Assembly (NCBI GenBank): GCA_015179025.1 | Contig: WHUX01000225.1 | Location: forward strand, 18,950 to 82,949 | Direction: 5' to 3' | Source: Terfezia claveryi | Taxonomy: Eukaryota; Ascomycota; Pezizomycetes; Pezizales; Pezizaceae | DNA: 64,000 nucleotides | Shown: positions 1 through 10,604 of the stretch, one piece after another | Layout: each line of letters begins with the position of its first letter | Position numbering within the stretch: position 1 is the stretch's first letter | The notes under the pieces: generated by a model | Told to the model about the DNA's origin: nothing | Databases searched by the model: none | What the model saw: the letters and a program-made list of their open reading frames with translations, nothing else | Translations under genes and position numbers: made by a program

Positions 1-1904
1 CAGCAGAATTTCACTCTAGGAAATTAAATGATGGACAAATGAATTACACAACAACTGATAAGGAGTTGTTAGCAATTGTTGACTCACTGAGGTACTTCAG
101 GCCTGAACTACAGGGTCACAAAGTATCATCCAAACAGATCACAAACCCTTAGTCACATTTATAGATAGTATCCCTGAAAGTCAGATGAAGAGAAGGTGGC
201 AAGAGACTATGAGTCAGTTTGACCTAACCCTAGAATACATTCAGGGCAAGGACAACCACATAGCAGATGTACTATCCAGAGGAGTATATAGTCCCCTAAA
301 TCCCCTCTACTGGACAGTCTTCTCACCACACAACTGCTTTACTACAACATCCAGTAGTAACCAACCACCTCTCTGTTCCTATACAAACTTTCAAGAAAAC
401 TCCTCCCCCACTTCTCCATCACCAACATGCCTTCCCCAACAGCTCAGGATTAGAGGAGCCACTGGGAGACCATGTCCCACCAATTCTTGGGAGACAATCT
501 CCCAACACCATCCAAAGGAGAAGGAGCTCCCTCCTCTCCAAATCACCACTACCAACCTCCCACAAGACAGGTGCAGGAGGCGATCCTACCAGGCCTGTCT
601 GGCATGACAGAGAAGGCCTGAATGCAGTCTTTGAGGCTGAAAGGTACAAACCACAGTTGAGGATGATCCTGAACCTGATGAATCTAACAACCACAAAGAA
701 ATTTCAGGCTCAGACAGCTCCAGCAGGAGCCAGCAGCAGTACAAACTGCTGCCACCACTACCAGGGCCCAGGCCCAACAGCAACAACAACAGGAGGAAGA
801 GAGAGGAAGGTCAGTTACAAGAAAACCCAAGTTTCAAGTGGTTATTAACAATGAACCTAGTACCTCCTCTCCCTCTACCCTTGCTGCCTCTGAGGCAGAG
901 GACCCACAGGAATGGACCCTTGTGGATGAGTCCTCTGACTCAGATGAACCTGAGGAATGGGAAAGACCAGGGAACCCATGACTACAGAACAGATGGAACA
1001 GTCTTGAGAAGGGCTGACAGGGGTTCTGTGGTTGTGGGAAACCTTCAGGAGTGGAACCCTACTCTTGAAGGTACCTTGAAAGAAGGGCAGTCTCACCTAA
1101 GTGCAAGGATGAGGCAGACAACAAGAAGGTGCACTTCCAGCCTCCTCCTCCTCCAGGAGCCTCACCTGCATCCTCTGTCAGCACCCTTCCTGACATCTTC
1201 CCTGAGGATCCAATCCTCCCATCTTCCTCCAACAAAACTCAACCAAGAGTTTTGTTCCCAATGTGGTAAAGTGGGCCACAAAACCTCCAATGCAACAACA
1301 AAATCCTGTATTAATCTTTGTGAAAATGTTGGGCAATGGACACTTTAAGGAGATTGCCCAAAGGGCTAATTTCCTCCTCCCAGATGCACCAACTGCATGG
1401 AAACACTCACCTCAGCAACAAATGCCCCCTTGACAACAAACTCTATCCACTGCAACACCCATACCAGCAGAAACCATCAGGAAATGCATCATATGCAACC
1501 AAGATGGTCACTGGTCCACCTATGCCCAAACTTCCAAAAGTCACTACACAGGAGGAAAAGATACCAAGATGCAAGTATTGTCTTGGCTACCATAACCTGA
1601 ACAAAAACTTTGTCAGCTCCTGTAATACTAGGAAAAACAACCTGAAGGCCCTCAATAAGCCCTTCCACAATAGTGACTACCTGAAAAAGACACTAGGAGT
1701 CAGGATGAAGATGAAAAGAGCATGGAACCAGATTTGGTAATTGCTGAGTGGATAGGAGATCATGAGTTGGAATGGCATTATAGAGAAGAGTTGGAAAAAG
1801 ATACAGTGTTTGGACCACTGTACTTAAGAGTCAAGAGAGGAGAGCAAGTACCTACAGTAAAGGTACAGGATGGGTTTATGTACCTCTTGAAGAATTTTGC
1901 TTGA
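1..1904 (+). pseudogene. pol: G1 pol: RNase H tail and zinc-knuckle spacer
   Basis: Positions 1-300 encode the end of RNase H: a TTDKELLAI block near 50-80 with the catalytic Glu, then the closing GKDNHIADVLSR motif at 244-273. About 1.4 kb then separates this from the integrase. The spacer is rich in Ser, Pro and Gln and is spread over several frames by indels. It contains Cys/His clusters resembling zinc knuckles: a CSQCGKVGH cluster near 1255-1290, CIICNQDGH near 1490-1515 in another frame, and CKYCLGYH near 1570-1595. A spacer of this size with knuckles is not usual for Ty3 pol; the D family here has a comparable one. Function unknown; RNA or DNA binding is inference. Confidence 0.7.
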
Positions 1905-2640
1905 GGATGGTATCCCAAGGATTACAAGTTAAAGGTAACCCTGCCTCTGAAGCCCTTATCCAACAAGCACATGTCACTACTGGACATGGAGGCCTTGCAA
2001 AAACAGCAGAAGAGCTTACCAATAAGTACATCTTTCAGGATTTTTATAAGCAGGTTGAACAATTTGTGAGGAGTTGTGAAACCTGTCAAATCACCAAAGG
2101 ATCCACACAGAAACCCCCTGGATTCCTTACTCCTCTGAATGTACCTATTAGGCCATGGGGTAGTATGGCTATGGATTTTCTTAGTATGGAACCTGTTATG
2201 ATTTCATGTACTGAATTTACTCTTGGTTACAGAACTCCTAAAGATGATAAGCCTCACATGTTGTTATTTCATAAGTTATTAGTTATGACTGACAGGCATT
2301 CTGATTTCACATTCTTGTTACCTGTTGCAGACAATGTTGACACATTAGGGGTTATTGATATCTTTGAAAGATTCATTAAGCCTAATGTGGGATTCCCTTA
2401 TGAAATTGTTTCTGACCAAGACCCCTTGTTTATGTCTACTATTTCAAGATTGGATGCAGAAAATGGAATTATGCATAAAGCATCTTCCACATATCACCCC
2501 AAACTGATGGGACAAGTGAAAGAAAGAATAGGACAATTATTCCTATGTTTGCAGCTAAGAAGCTGGAGCAAGGATTGAATTGGGTACAAGCCACACCTTC
2601 TGTTCAAACAGAGGTGAATGCAAGAGTTAGTACTACAAGA
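1901..2640 (+). pseudogene. pol: G1 integrase, zinc-binding and catalytic core
   Basis: This stretch reads as a retroviral-type integrase. The N-terminal HHCC zinc motif is visible as QQAHVTTGH at about 1957-1985 and SCETCQ at about 2072-2090. The core follows: MDFLS at about 2173 carries the first Asp, SDQDPLF near 2411 the second, and KER in the region near 2521 matches the usual GQxER block with the Glu. Between the first and second Asp this family has an extra segment of roughly 25 residues not present in elements B, C, E or F. The frame ends at a TGA at 2576-2578, so the copy cannot make full-length integrase. It would insert the cDNA into the genome. Confidence 0.82.
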
Positions 2641-3600
2641 GGACTTTCCCCCTTTTTACCAAGCTAGGATACCAGCCTAATTTGTCACCACCTATCCTAC
2701 CTCACCCAATTCCTACCTATTCAAACCCTACAACCAGATTTTACCAGGTTGCTGAAAACCTTACTAAAGCAAAAAAGGACCAAATTCAGCAAGCCAACAA
2801 ACACAGAAGAGCCTCCCCTGATTACCAATCAATGATCAGGTGATGCTATCAACAAAAAACCTCCCAGCAAGGTACCACTCCTCAAACTATCCCCAAAATG
2901 GATAGGCCCCTTCACTATTACCAAATATTCACATGGAGTCAAAATGCTAAACTTGACTTCACTGACTTCCCTGACCTCAATAATATCAACAATTCCTTCA
3001 CACCTCACTTCTGAAACCCTTCTTCCCTAATCCAATACAACTGTTCCCTTCCAGACTCTGGAACAACCAGGACCAGTTAAGGGAGATAGGTATGAGGTGG
3101 AAAGGGTGTTGGAATTTAGGTCACAACTAGAACAGGGAAGCTGCAGTACAAGGTGAAATGGAAGGGATGGCCTCATAAATTTGATGAGTGGGTATATGCT
3201 GATGGTGTTGATGAGTCATTGAAAAAACAATTCTGGTTGACTGGTAGTAAGCAAGCAACTTACAAAAAGAGGAAGGTTGGTGAGAATAAGCTTGGCAAGA
3301 ATAAGACAAGGAAAGAAACCTTGGAAATGATTGATAATGAAAGGAAGAAAGTCCTTGCCACCCCTGTTCATCCAATGCAGTCAAGATTGACAAAGGCAAA
3401 GTAAAGAGGTGGACTTACCCCAATTGATGCTCAGACATTTCTTTGAAGAAAGACAGCCACAAAGGGTAATTAGTCAGTATTTTGATGACATTGCTGTTAA
3501 TAAGGATTTCAAGGAAGGTTATAACAATATCAGGTATGATACTGAGCTGAAGGTAGTAGTTCCTACAAGGATAGAAACAATAGGTATTATGGGTTGAAGT
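2641..3600 (+). pseudogene. pol: G1 integrase C-terminus and chromodomain
   Basis: Broken frames continue through the integrase C-terminal region. A chromodomain follows at about 3085-3230, recognisable by YEVERVLEFR, then KLQYKVKWKGW and a following DEW. In chromoviruses this domain reads histone marks and steers integration to heterochromatin. A basic Lys-rich tail follows (3237-3404). A short downstream open stretch at 3409-3597 has no recognised domain. G2 (22261-22998) carries the same order, including the Lys-rich tail, so the tail belongs to the family. Confidence 0.78.
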
Positions 3601-3660
3601 TAACTACTAATGTACATAACCCATATCCCCTATTTATTTCCTAAGATGGAGTTTTTATCT

Positions 3661-3673
3661 AAACAGGGAGGCA
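3661..3673 (+). promoter_or_regulatory. Polypurine tract of G1
   Basis: A purine run (AAACAGGGAGG) lies directly before the LTR. The same run precedes the LTR of G2 at 23050-23060. In LTR elements this RNase H-resistant tract primes plus-strand DNA. Confidence 0.6.
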
Positions 3674-4294
3674 TGTAAGGAAGTGGCTTACTCATACCCT
3701 ATGACTAACCCTCTCCCTCACAAATGTATTTCTTATGTATTTTCTTACTCAGCAAGCATCTCAAAACACACAACATTCTGTGTGCTATCTGCCTTGCTAG
3801 TATTTCACATGCTTTCACATGCTTTCAATCTATATGCTTTACATGCTTTCACATGTATAAGTCTAAGTTAAGACTTAACCTATTTTGTACTAGATAGTAT
3901 TTGAAGTACTATCTAGAGGATCAGATGATGCTGATCTTTATCACATGTAAGGGTCAGATGATGATGCACTGCCTCAGCACTGCCCAGCACTGCCCCATTG
4001 GAAACACATATAGTCCCCTGAATTTCCCTTCAGTTGGACAGACAGTTAGAACTTAGAACATAGTTAGAGTACAATCAATATAGAAGTTCTACTGGTTAAT
4101 CTTCTAAGTGCCTTTGGCACTCCTATACTACTTTATCTATTACAGTAATCTTATGCTACTGGTAATAACTTTAATAGTGAGAATAAACAATACACTATTA
4201 GTAATCTACTTTGTAGTATACATTACTAGCCTAAGATTATCTGATTAGATTAGAACCTTATCTAATCTAATCTGATTGTCCAGTCCCTCATACA
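3674..4294 (+). repeat. LTR of G1 (3' LTR)
   Basis: The LTR begins TGTAAGG and ends near CATACA at 4294, with TG..CA ends, about 620 bp. It aligns along its length with the G2 LTR at 23063-23680. It contains short direct repeats of CACATGCTTT near 3807-3860. The end coordinate is good to a few bases because the two copies diverge just beyond it. Confidence 0.82.
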
Positions 4295-4299
4295 ACACT

Positions 4300-5466
4300 T
4301 TACAGCCTAGGTCTTTTCGAATACGTGACTTGCTCTGGATCCAAGTTGTTCTGAGAATCTTCCTCAAGGGGTTCCAATTCACATTGAATATCTATGAAAT
4401 ATTCTTCTCTATGTCTTCCGAAAAGCCAATGCACATATTCATTTTTGAGTAGTTTTTGGTACATGTGATCACTATTCGCTCTGATTCGTGAACCCCAGAA
4501 CGCATTAACTTACCTATCCAAGAGCTTCTAGTTGGCGGCTACATTATGTAAAGCTTGTAATATGTGATCGTCTACAGTCACGACCTTTGACCGCTGCCAT
4601 TTCCAACCAAAAGCTACGAAAATGAACCCACCAGGATATGAATAGGGATTTCTAGTGTCTAGTCTGGGACAAATCATATGCATTATCACACTGTTTGGTT
4701 GTCCTCCACCTTGAGGAGGAGCACCAATAGGGCGATAAGCAGTTGCAGGTGCCCATAGCCCTCCAAGCTGTTTGGACAACCATGCTAAAAGATCTGCATT
4801 TGCTTGGGAACCACTTGTTTTCTGACCCAGTGCACCCTTTTTGGTTTTGTTCAGAAATAACAATACGATGCTCTGTTTCGGACTGCCAAGGTCCAGTGGC
4901 TTATCAGAAAGAGCTGGGGGCAGGTCCCTGGGATATTGGACAGCATGAGCTGCCTCTGCACTACTAATTGCTTGATCATGAGCTGTTTCTCCACTACGAA
5001 CCTTTTTGGCTATATCCTGACATAATATATTCACAGCATGAATGATTTCCTTATCTGTGCAATAGTTTATCTTCCCTCTAGGAGCTATTGTCAGCAAGCT
5101 GGTAGCATGCCAGTGCAAAGTAGACTAGTGGTTAGTACCTGCCTTTTGAGGTCCGAATATTCCTGTCTTCCTCATGAGTTGTACGACGTCTCTTCTCCAA
5201 AGCCCATATAGACTTGCAGGGATATCTGTGTCAAAAAACCCTGCAACGCCCGCATATCCTCGATTCATGAGAGTAATTGGATCATAGCCGGAGTGTTCAT
5301 CTGTGGATGCATTTCCTTTCGCAGGGTTTTTTTTGGTGGCATCGATGATCGTCTACATCCAGTTAGTGGTAATCCTAGTCTAGTCACTCAGTGTCCATAT
5401 CAGAGAAACACAATCTAAAGAAATTTCATTCCTGTATCTAGTTTGCGAAAATCCAGCTAAGTTGTC
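4300..5466 (-). pseudogene. Unknown 388-codon gene killed by point nonsense mutations
   Basis: Read on the minus strand from 5466 to a TAA at 4300-4302, one frame stays coherent for 388 codons and is broken only by five nonsense codons, at 5380-5382, 5353-5355, 5125-5127, 4528-4530 (all TAG) and 4510-4512 (TAA). Each can be explained by one CA-to-TA or TG-to-TA change. I see no frameshift. The protein is mixed alpha/beta in look, not low complexity, with HWHATSLL near 5110, a Gly/Pro/Gln patch near 4700, and an acidic then basic C-terminus. I recognise no domain. It lies between the G1 LTR and the Plavaka transposase, pointing away from it, and probably belongs to P1 as an accessory gene. It could be spliced: ACTAAC branch-like motifs precede AG at 5125 and 5353. 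The start codon is not determined. Confidence 0.55.
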
Positions 5467-6702
5467 CTAACATAGCAATTACCATGTTTAGGGTAAATAT
5501 TATTCCGTGGTTAGAAAAAATCAACAAATGGCCTCTTACAATCCAAAGATAATATATAGAGTCAAACCCTGAATGAATGAATATTTGATTCCTATATCTA
5601 GGCAGCAAAAATCCCAGTATAGACTCTTGATGTCTGTATAAGATGTTATTCTATACGAAATTGTGAGAGGAAGGTATTGTGAGGTTTCGGCTCAGAGACA
5701 TAGACAAACTTTAATATAGGTGGTTAGTTTGGTATAAAGAATTCTTTTTCGGATGAAGACATGGTAGGCCTGAAGTAAACAATGAAAGAAATATATGCAT
5801 ATCCTATAAATGTAACAAAGTGCGTTGTCAATAACGCTACAAATGGAGCTTCTTTGTGACGTGAATATCCTTTGATAAGAGCTTGTGCCAACCAGACTAT
5901 GACAAGACTAGACTAGACCCTGGTCACCTGAGTTTGACCATTGTTCTTGGCCATGGATTACGAGATCACATGCTCGTAATAAAGCCAAGTAAGTCCTTTT
6001 CTAGTTACAAACCTAAAGATTCCCCACCTTCCAATTGAAAGAACATTTATAAACACTAGTTTAAATACGTACAAGAGCATAATCATACTTGGTAATATTT
6101 TATTGGACTTAATGAGCTCCTGATCGAGTCTAACCTTTTTGATCAGCACTTAATCAGCATAAAGCAAGTCCAATTTCTAAGAGGTCGCCAATTTTGGTCT
6201 GATACATAATTTTTAATGCATGCGTTCGGATATTCAGGAGTCTAAGCCATACACCACAACCTGGCTTGGAACAATTGGGAGTAATTGACGCTGCCTAAAA
6301 CCAGATTTTTTCCTAAAGAGTTTGTTCCTTAAGTGTATTTTGTTCATTGCTCACTGGCATATCACATAAATAATAGATACCAAATGACTGCCTAGATGTA
6401 TTCCCAGAATTACTTACTTTTGTTCTGGGACTTATAAGTCAATTATGTTTCCGCTCTTGGGGTCCAACCGGGGACAACATACCTACTACGATGGGAGTTT
6501 GATAGTCTACCTGGGATTGATCGATCAGGTTCTCAAGACTTACGTACGAGAGGCAATGAAGAGGGTCATTCTTTGGATACTCAGGGGACTTGTGCAACTT
6601 GTCGGAGTTTGCTACGTTTATCTGAATAGTTGTATATAAGAAGGGCCCTAGGGATACTTCTGTACTTAGCTGACGTATTGGATCCTTCTACTGTAGTATA
6701 TT
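5467..6702. other. Non-coding or decayed part of P1
   Basis: No frame here looks conserved. Two related stretches of about 35 bp lie at 5426-5460 and 5588-5622, both containing ATTCCT.TATCTAG followed by GCAAAAATCC or a close variant. The segment separates the minus-strand unknown gene from the Plavaka transposase and probably held the promoter and first transposase exon. Confidence 0.4.
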
Positions 6703-7476
6703 ATGCGGTATCAATTTTGTGACTATCAGTTCAAGAAAGCAGGCTATTATGGTTGCCATCGGCATAGCAAACACCATGTGAAACAATTGGAATCGATTGC
6801 CATTGATAATGCACCACTCCTAGAGCAAAGTTCAACCATCAAACGTTACCGGCTAGGTAATTTGACCAGAGGAAATGCTTACCCCAGCAGATCGATAGTT
6901 TCTTTGGATACCAACAATAATATTCTCGTCAACATCGAAACACCAGACACTAGGGGGGAAGTACTGGATGGTCTAGATCCAGCTACATCTGTTGTACAGT
7001 GTCTTACACCCAGTCTGCAGGTCGGACATGTTATACGTCAGTCATTATTCACTCATATTTGGGACCCGTCATGGAATCCATTGTTACAATTCATGAATAC
7101 TTATGAATATAAGCTTGCCCGGTTCTTCTATGAGAGCAAAACTTCAATGCAACAGATTGACCGATTTTTCCACAATGAACTGCTCCCTATAGATGCTTTC
7201 AGGACACTAGCAGTCAGGTACAAGTCTGGTTATACTTGGCGTAAGAAAATGTGTAGATTGGTAGACCAACTGGAGTGGCAGAATGGGACTGTAGATTTTC
7301 ACCTACAAACATGCGTCCAATTTTTTTATAGAGATGCTGTTAAGTGCATTTAGTATCTTCTCCGCCAGAAAGTTTACGCCCGGGATTTGGTATTTGCACC
7401 AAGGCGTGAGTTTGATCTACACGGCTCTAGAGTTTACACAGAGATGAATACGGTAGAATAATAGTGGGATATGTAG

Positions 7477-7540
7477 GTATGTTTTTGAGGGGATAGTTAC
7501 TACAAATTCGCTTAGTTACCAGATACTTACGAGCCACCAG
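7477..7540 (+). other. Spliceosomal intron in the P1 transposase
   Basis: A GTATGT donor at 7477 and a CCAG acceptor ending at 7540 interrupt the transposase between the YTEM block and the LPIGTT block. P2 has an interruption at the same place (23790-23863) with its own GTATGT donor. Removing 64 nt joins the two conserved blocks in frame. Confidence 0.7.
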
Positions 7541-8888
7541 ATGACCCTACCCATTGGCACCACTCTCATACCTATCCTAATAACATCCGATCAAACATGC
7601 TTGACAAACTTTTCTGGGGATAAAAAATTGTGGCCGATTTTCATGAGTTTAGGAAACATTCCTTCTGATATGTGAAACAATCCTTCCAACTAAGCATGGA
7701 TTCTGATAGCTCTGTTGCTAATTGGCTCTAAACGAACTAAGTCTCTGAGTGGATTTTCGGTTCAGGACCAGAAATGTGATGCTTTAGAAACGCAACACCG
7801 ACTTATCGAATGAATATTAGCCCCCCTAGTCCAAGTTTTTAATGTAAGTTTCTATCCGTCCAGCAGACATTCTAGAGCTATCGCTGACTCATGAAAGGCC
7901 GGCAGATGTGAAATGGTCTATAGGGATAAAAACATCCAACGCTGTGTCCCTATTTTATTAGTATGGCTTGCAGATCACATGGAGAATGTTAATATTCATT
8001 GCATCAAAGTCAACTGGTGTGCAATTTGTGTAGCGAGCCGAGATCAGCTTGGATTGTGGACCAAACGACCGTATAGTGACCGTGATCATGCTGCTTATGA
8101 GCGTCTTTAGGAAGCTAGTGATAATGATATGTAAGTTGTAACTGGATAAATATTGCTGGAGGAGGTAACTAATTTAAGTATGTGCCAAACAGATTAGCTA
8201 AAGCAGATATTAAACCGATCCAGAATACACTTTGGGGCCTCCCAAATGTCCACCCACCAACAATAGTCCAAGCAGATATACTTCATAATATACTTTTAGG
8301 AATCCAAAGGAATATTATGGATTGGGTGCAGGGGTTTTTGGGGAAACATAAACACCTTCCCGTTTTCAATGAAATATGGGGCAGTATACTACCATATCCA
8401 GGGTTTAACCCACCAAAGAAGCAATATTGCCAATCACAATATGGAGTGGTACGGAAATGCGAGTGGTAGGAAGAGTAATACTTATATATTTTACAGCCGC
8501 CATACGTCAAGGGGAGGACACCAGTTGTCTACCACCTGCTGCTTAGAGTGATTTGAAAATTGCTATTCGAGCTATTCGCGCCCCATCGGATTTCTGTCTC
8601 ATTGTCCAATATCGAAGTCATACACTGGATACCATCAAATATATGTCTAAGTACCTGGAGGATTTCTACAAGTACAAACATGTCTTTGCAGAATTTCGTG
8701 CTTCTAAGTCAAATCACAAGCGAGCTAAAGGAGCATCTAAAGATATGGCTGCTTTTCAGGCTTGTCAAGTATGATTTCCAGTTATTTTAAAGTTACTGCA
8801 AGGAAGAAGGCAAAGGAAGCATCTGTAAATTGACAAAGAACAGCAAAACTTGGTACAGGAGATTCTAGGCCAGGCGACATTCAACTAC

Positions 8889-8893
8889 CCAAA
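8889..8893 (+). repeat. Target-site duplication of element A, left copy (CCAAA)
   Basis: CCAAA lies directly before the TG of the A 5' LTR, and the same five bases follow the A 3' LTR at 20532-20536. Removing A and one copy restores the transposase reading ..FNYPKLHLLTHY.. without a shift. Confidence 0.93.
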
Positions 8894-9379
8894 TGTCAGG
8901 CGTTAATTTACTTGCGAGCATTTGACACCCGAACAGGCTTGTTCGAGTGTCAGCACGGTATTTAATTTACTTGCGAGCTATTTGACACCCGAACAGGCTT
9001 GTCGAGTGTCAGCACGGTATTTGAATTTACTTGCGAGGTATTTGACACCGAACAGGCTTTTCGAGTGTCAGCAGCTTGTTCGAGTGTCTTAATACTAGAA
9101 GGGATTAGAGAGGTGGATCGCGGAGTATCACCTGCGATCGCAGGTGACGTCAAGTTAGTCGGGCACCACTCCTTTAGCCACGGCAATCGTGTATATAGGA
9201 AGCCTTAGTTGTTGTTTCTTGTTCTTGTTCCTTACGCAACGTCTTGTATTATAACCTTGGTAATACAGACTCTACCTTTTGTCCTGATACTTCCAATCTA
9301 TGGTTATAGTTTTGTCTTCGTGCGCTCTTTGGAGTCACGTCTTTAGTTATAGCCATAGCCATCGACTTACGCTGTTACA
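8894..9379 (+). repeat. 5' LTR of element A
   Basis: 486 bp, TGTCA..TTACA ends. It contains three tandem units of about 57 bp (8900-9080), each with the palindrome TGACACCCGAACA / TGTTCGAGTGTCA; the second and third units have small deletions. A perfect 20-bp palindrome is at 9128-9147. A TATA box (GTATATA) is at 9191-9197 and the presumed RNA start ACGCAACGT at 9234-9242. The matching 3' LTR is 491 bp. Confidence 0.92.
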
Positions 9380-9392
9380 CTACGTTGCGTCG
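9380..9392 (+). promoter_or_regulatory. Primer-binding site of element A, self-priming type
   Basis: ACGTTGCGT at 9382-9390, just after the LTR, is the reverse complement of ACGCAACGT at 9234-9242 in the LTR, which lies about 40 nt after the TATA box. In Tf1/sushi elements the 5' end of the RNA folds back onto such a site to prime reverse transcription. I see no tRNA 3'-end match. Confidence 0.7.
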
Positions 9393-9427
9393 ATACACTC
9401 TACTAGCGCAACCCCTAGCTACGAACA

Positions 9428-9997
9428 ATGACTCAGCCCGTTGTTGAATTGCCGGCTGCTATTGTCGACCTATTCCTCGTTTGCGAACTGTGTTGAACTT
9501 AGCAAACCAGGACTACACCGGAATACTCAATGAAACCATTACCCTACTAGATCAGCTACTAGGACTACCAGACCGACGACAAGATGTCGTAAGATTACGA
9601 ACCCAAGTAACGAACTTAACGAATCAACTCACGCGCGGCAACAAGAAGACACAACCTTACGCACAGCCACTCAAGAGTTACGAGATGAAGTAACTACTCA
9701 AAAGACAGTGATTAATGAGCTTCGAACGCAGTTGGAAGATATGAGGGCTATCAATGCGACTTTGGCTCGGTTGTAACCAGGAGAAGGAGGGGGTCGTTCG
9801 GAGAAGATATCCAACCCAGAAAAATTCTCTGGAAAAGACCGAAATAAGCTGCGCCCTTTCCTTACCCAACTACGACTAAAGGCTGCTACTTATAGTGAGA
9901 AACAAGCAAAACTTCGACTAGCAGTAAATTCCTTAGCTGAAGATGCCCTAGATCAGGTTACCCCTTACATTGAAAACGATATGGTGAACTTAACCAA
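9428..9997 (+). pseudogene. gag: Element A gag, N-terminal part
   Basis: An ATG at 9428 starts MTQPVVELPAAIVD; a frameshift near 9475 moves the reading to the frame of LNLANQDYTGIL. The segment has a Gln/Asn/Leu-rich coiled-coil-like region (9540-9770), a stop at about 9774, then the capsid-like KFSGKDRNKLRPFLTQLR at about 9820-9875. The frame is cut after ..ENDMVNLTN by element B and resumes at 15734 with LAAFITILENAFGD. Gag forms the particle that packages the RNA. The parts match the retrotransposon gag domain of fungal Ty3 elements. Confidence 0.75.
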
Positions 9998-10002
9998 CCT
10001 AG
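9998..10002 (+). repeat. Target-site duplication of element B (CCTAG), left copy
   Basis: CCTAG precedes B here and follows it at 15734-15738. Removing B and one copy gives an uninterrupted gag frame in element A. Confidence 0.93.
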
Positions 10003-10302
10003 TGTAACAGCGGCTCAAGGGACTGGTGACCAAGGGGTACGTTCTGGACACGGGGGTATGGCAGGGGCTCGGAGGTAGCAAGGCTGGGCGCACTCGAGGG
10101 AGCAAGGCTGGGCGCACTCAGGGAAAAAGGCTTGGTAGGAACCACGGGTTGTATTAAACAAGACGTTGGATAGGGATCCAACTAGACAGTGAGGGCGGGA
10201 AGCTATATATATACATAGTGGCCTAATAGACTTTCCGACGATAACGACAACAAAGAACGCTAGACAATGACAACCGAAGGTAAAGGGAAGACGGTTGTGA
10301 TA
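10003..10302 (-). repeat. 3' LTR of element B
   Basis: 300 bp; aligns with 15431-15733 with a handful of changes. It includes a GCGCACTCGAGGGAGCAAGGCTGG-like direct repeat in two copies (10085-10135) and a TATATATA box. Its pol-proximal end has TA instead of CA (10301-10302). Confidence 0.93.
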
Positions 10303-10320
10303 CTATCCCCCCTTTAGGCC
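10303..10320 (-). promoter_or_regulatory. Polypurine tract of element B
   Basis: On the minus strand GGCCTAAAGGGGGGATAG lies directly before the 3' LTR. The same tract precedes the 3' LTRs of C, E and F. Confidence 0.85.
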
Positions 10321-10604
10321 GGAGCTCCAGCGACAAGAGCCCGTGAATACGAGGAATGAAACAACAAGCCCCAACTCCAAACAATAATGATAGTAATGAC
10401 CATGACCCACATGACCTGACCCTGACCCTGAACAATGACAAAAACGACAACCTTAACTCCAACTCCAAAAGACAAGAACGAAGTATGATGAGGTATTATT
10501 CGATAGGGTGGGGCTTTCTGGGGTAATGCTGGTGGAATAGGGCCACCAGATCAAAGCGTTTTCCAGTCCTCCGCAGGCTGCCAAGTTGTCTCTTCATCCC
10601 CTAA
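10321..10604. other. 3' untranslated region of element B
   Basis: Between the chromodomain remnant and the polypurine tract the sequence is rich in ACAA and CCTGA words with no coding frame. Comparable A/C-rich leaders or tails lie at the same place in E (48536-48675) and, as the reverse complement, in C (55335-55460). Confidence 0.5.

Larger units (their letters stand above)
1..4294 (+). mobile_element. Ty3-type LTR retrotransposon G1, 3' half
   Basis: The window opens inside the RNase H domain of a Ty3-type pol and runs through a spacer, integrase and chromodomain to a purine-rich tract and one LTR ending at 4294. The 5' half lies outside the window. A second, more decayed copy of the same family (G2) is at 21862-23680 and aligns with it from the integrase to the LTR end. 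Several frames are broken by stops and shifts, so the copy is dead. The order RNase H, integrase, chromodomain identifies a chromovirus-like Ty3 element; the family name is unknown. Confidence 0.88.
6703..8893 (+). pseudogene. Plavaka/KDZ-type transposase, N-terminal two thirds (P1)
   Basis: This is the catalytic protein of a Plavaka-type DNA transposon, which would cut and reinsert the element. Visible landmarks in order: a C2H2-like finger remnant at 6715-6780; ELARFFY-like block with KLARFFYESKTSM near 7115; YKSGYTWRKKM at 7219-7250; FFYRDAVKCI ending at 7353; FAPRREFDLHGSRVYTEM to 7450; after an intron, LPIGTTLIPIL and FSGDKKLWPIF at 7549-7650; GVE-type block MVYRDKNIQRC and WLADH at 7913-7980; and an IVQADILHNILLG block at 8254-8300. 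The last readable piece, GQATFNYP, ends at the insertion site of element A. Many TAG/TAA codons replace Gln or Trp codons. Start at 6703 is the first Met after a stop, but upstream exons are possible. Confidence 0.88.
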
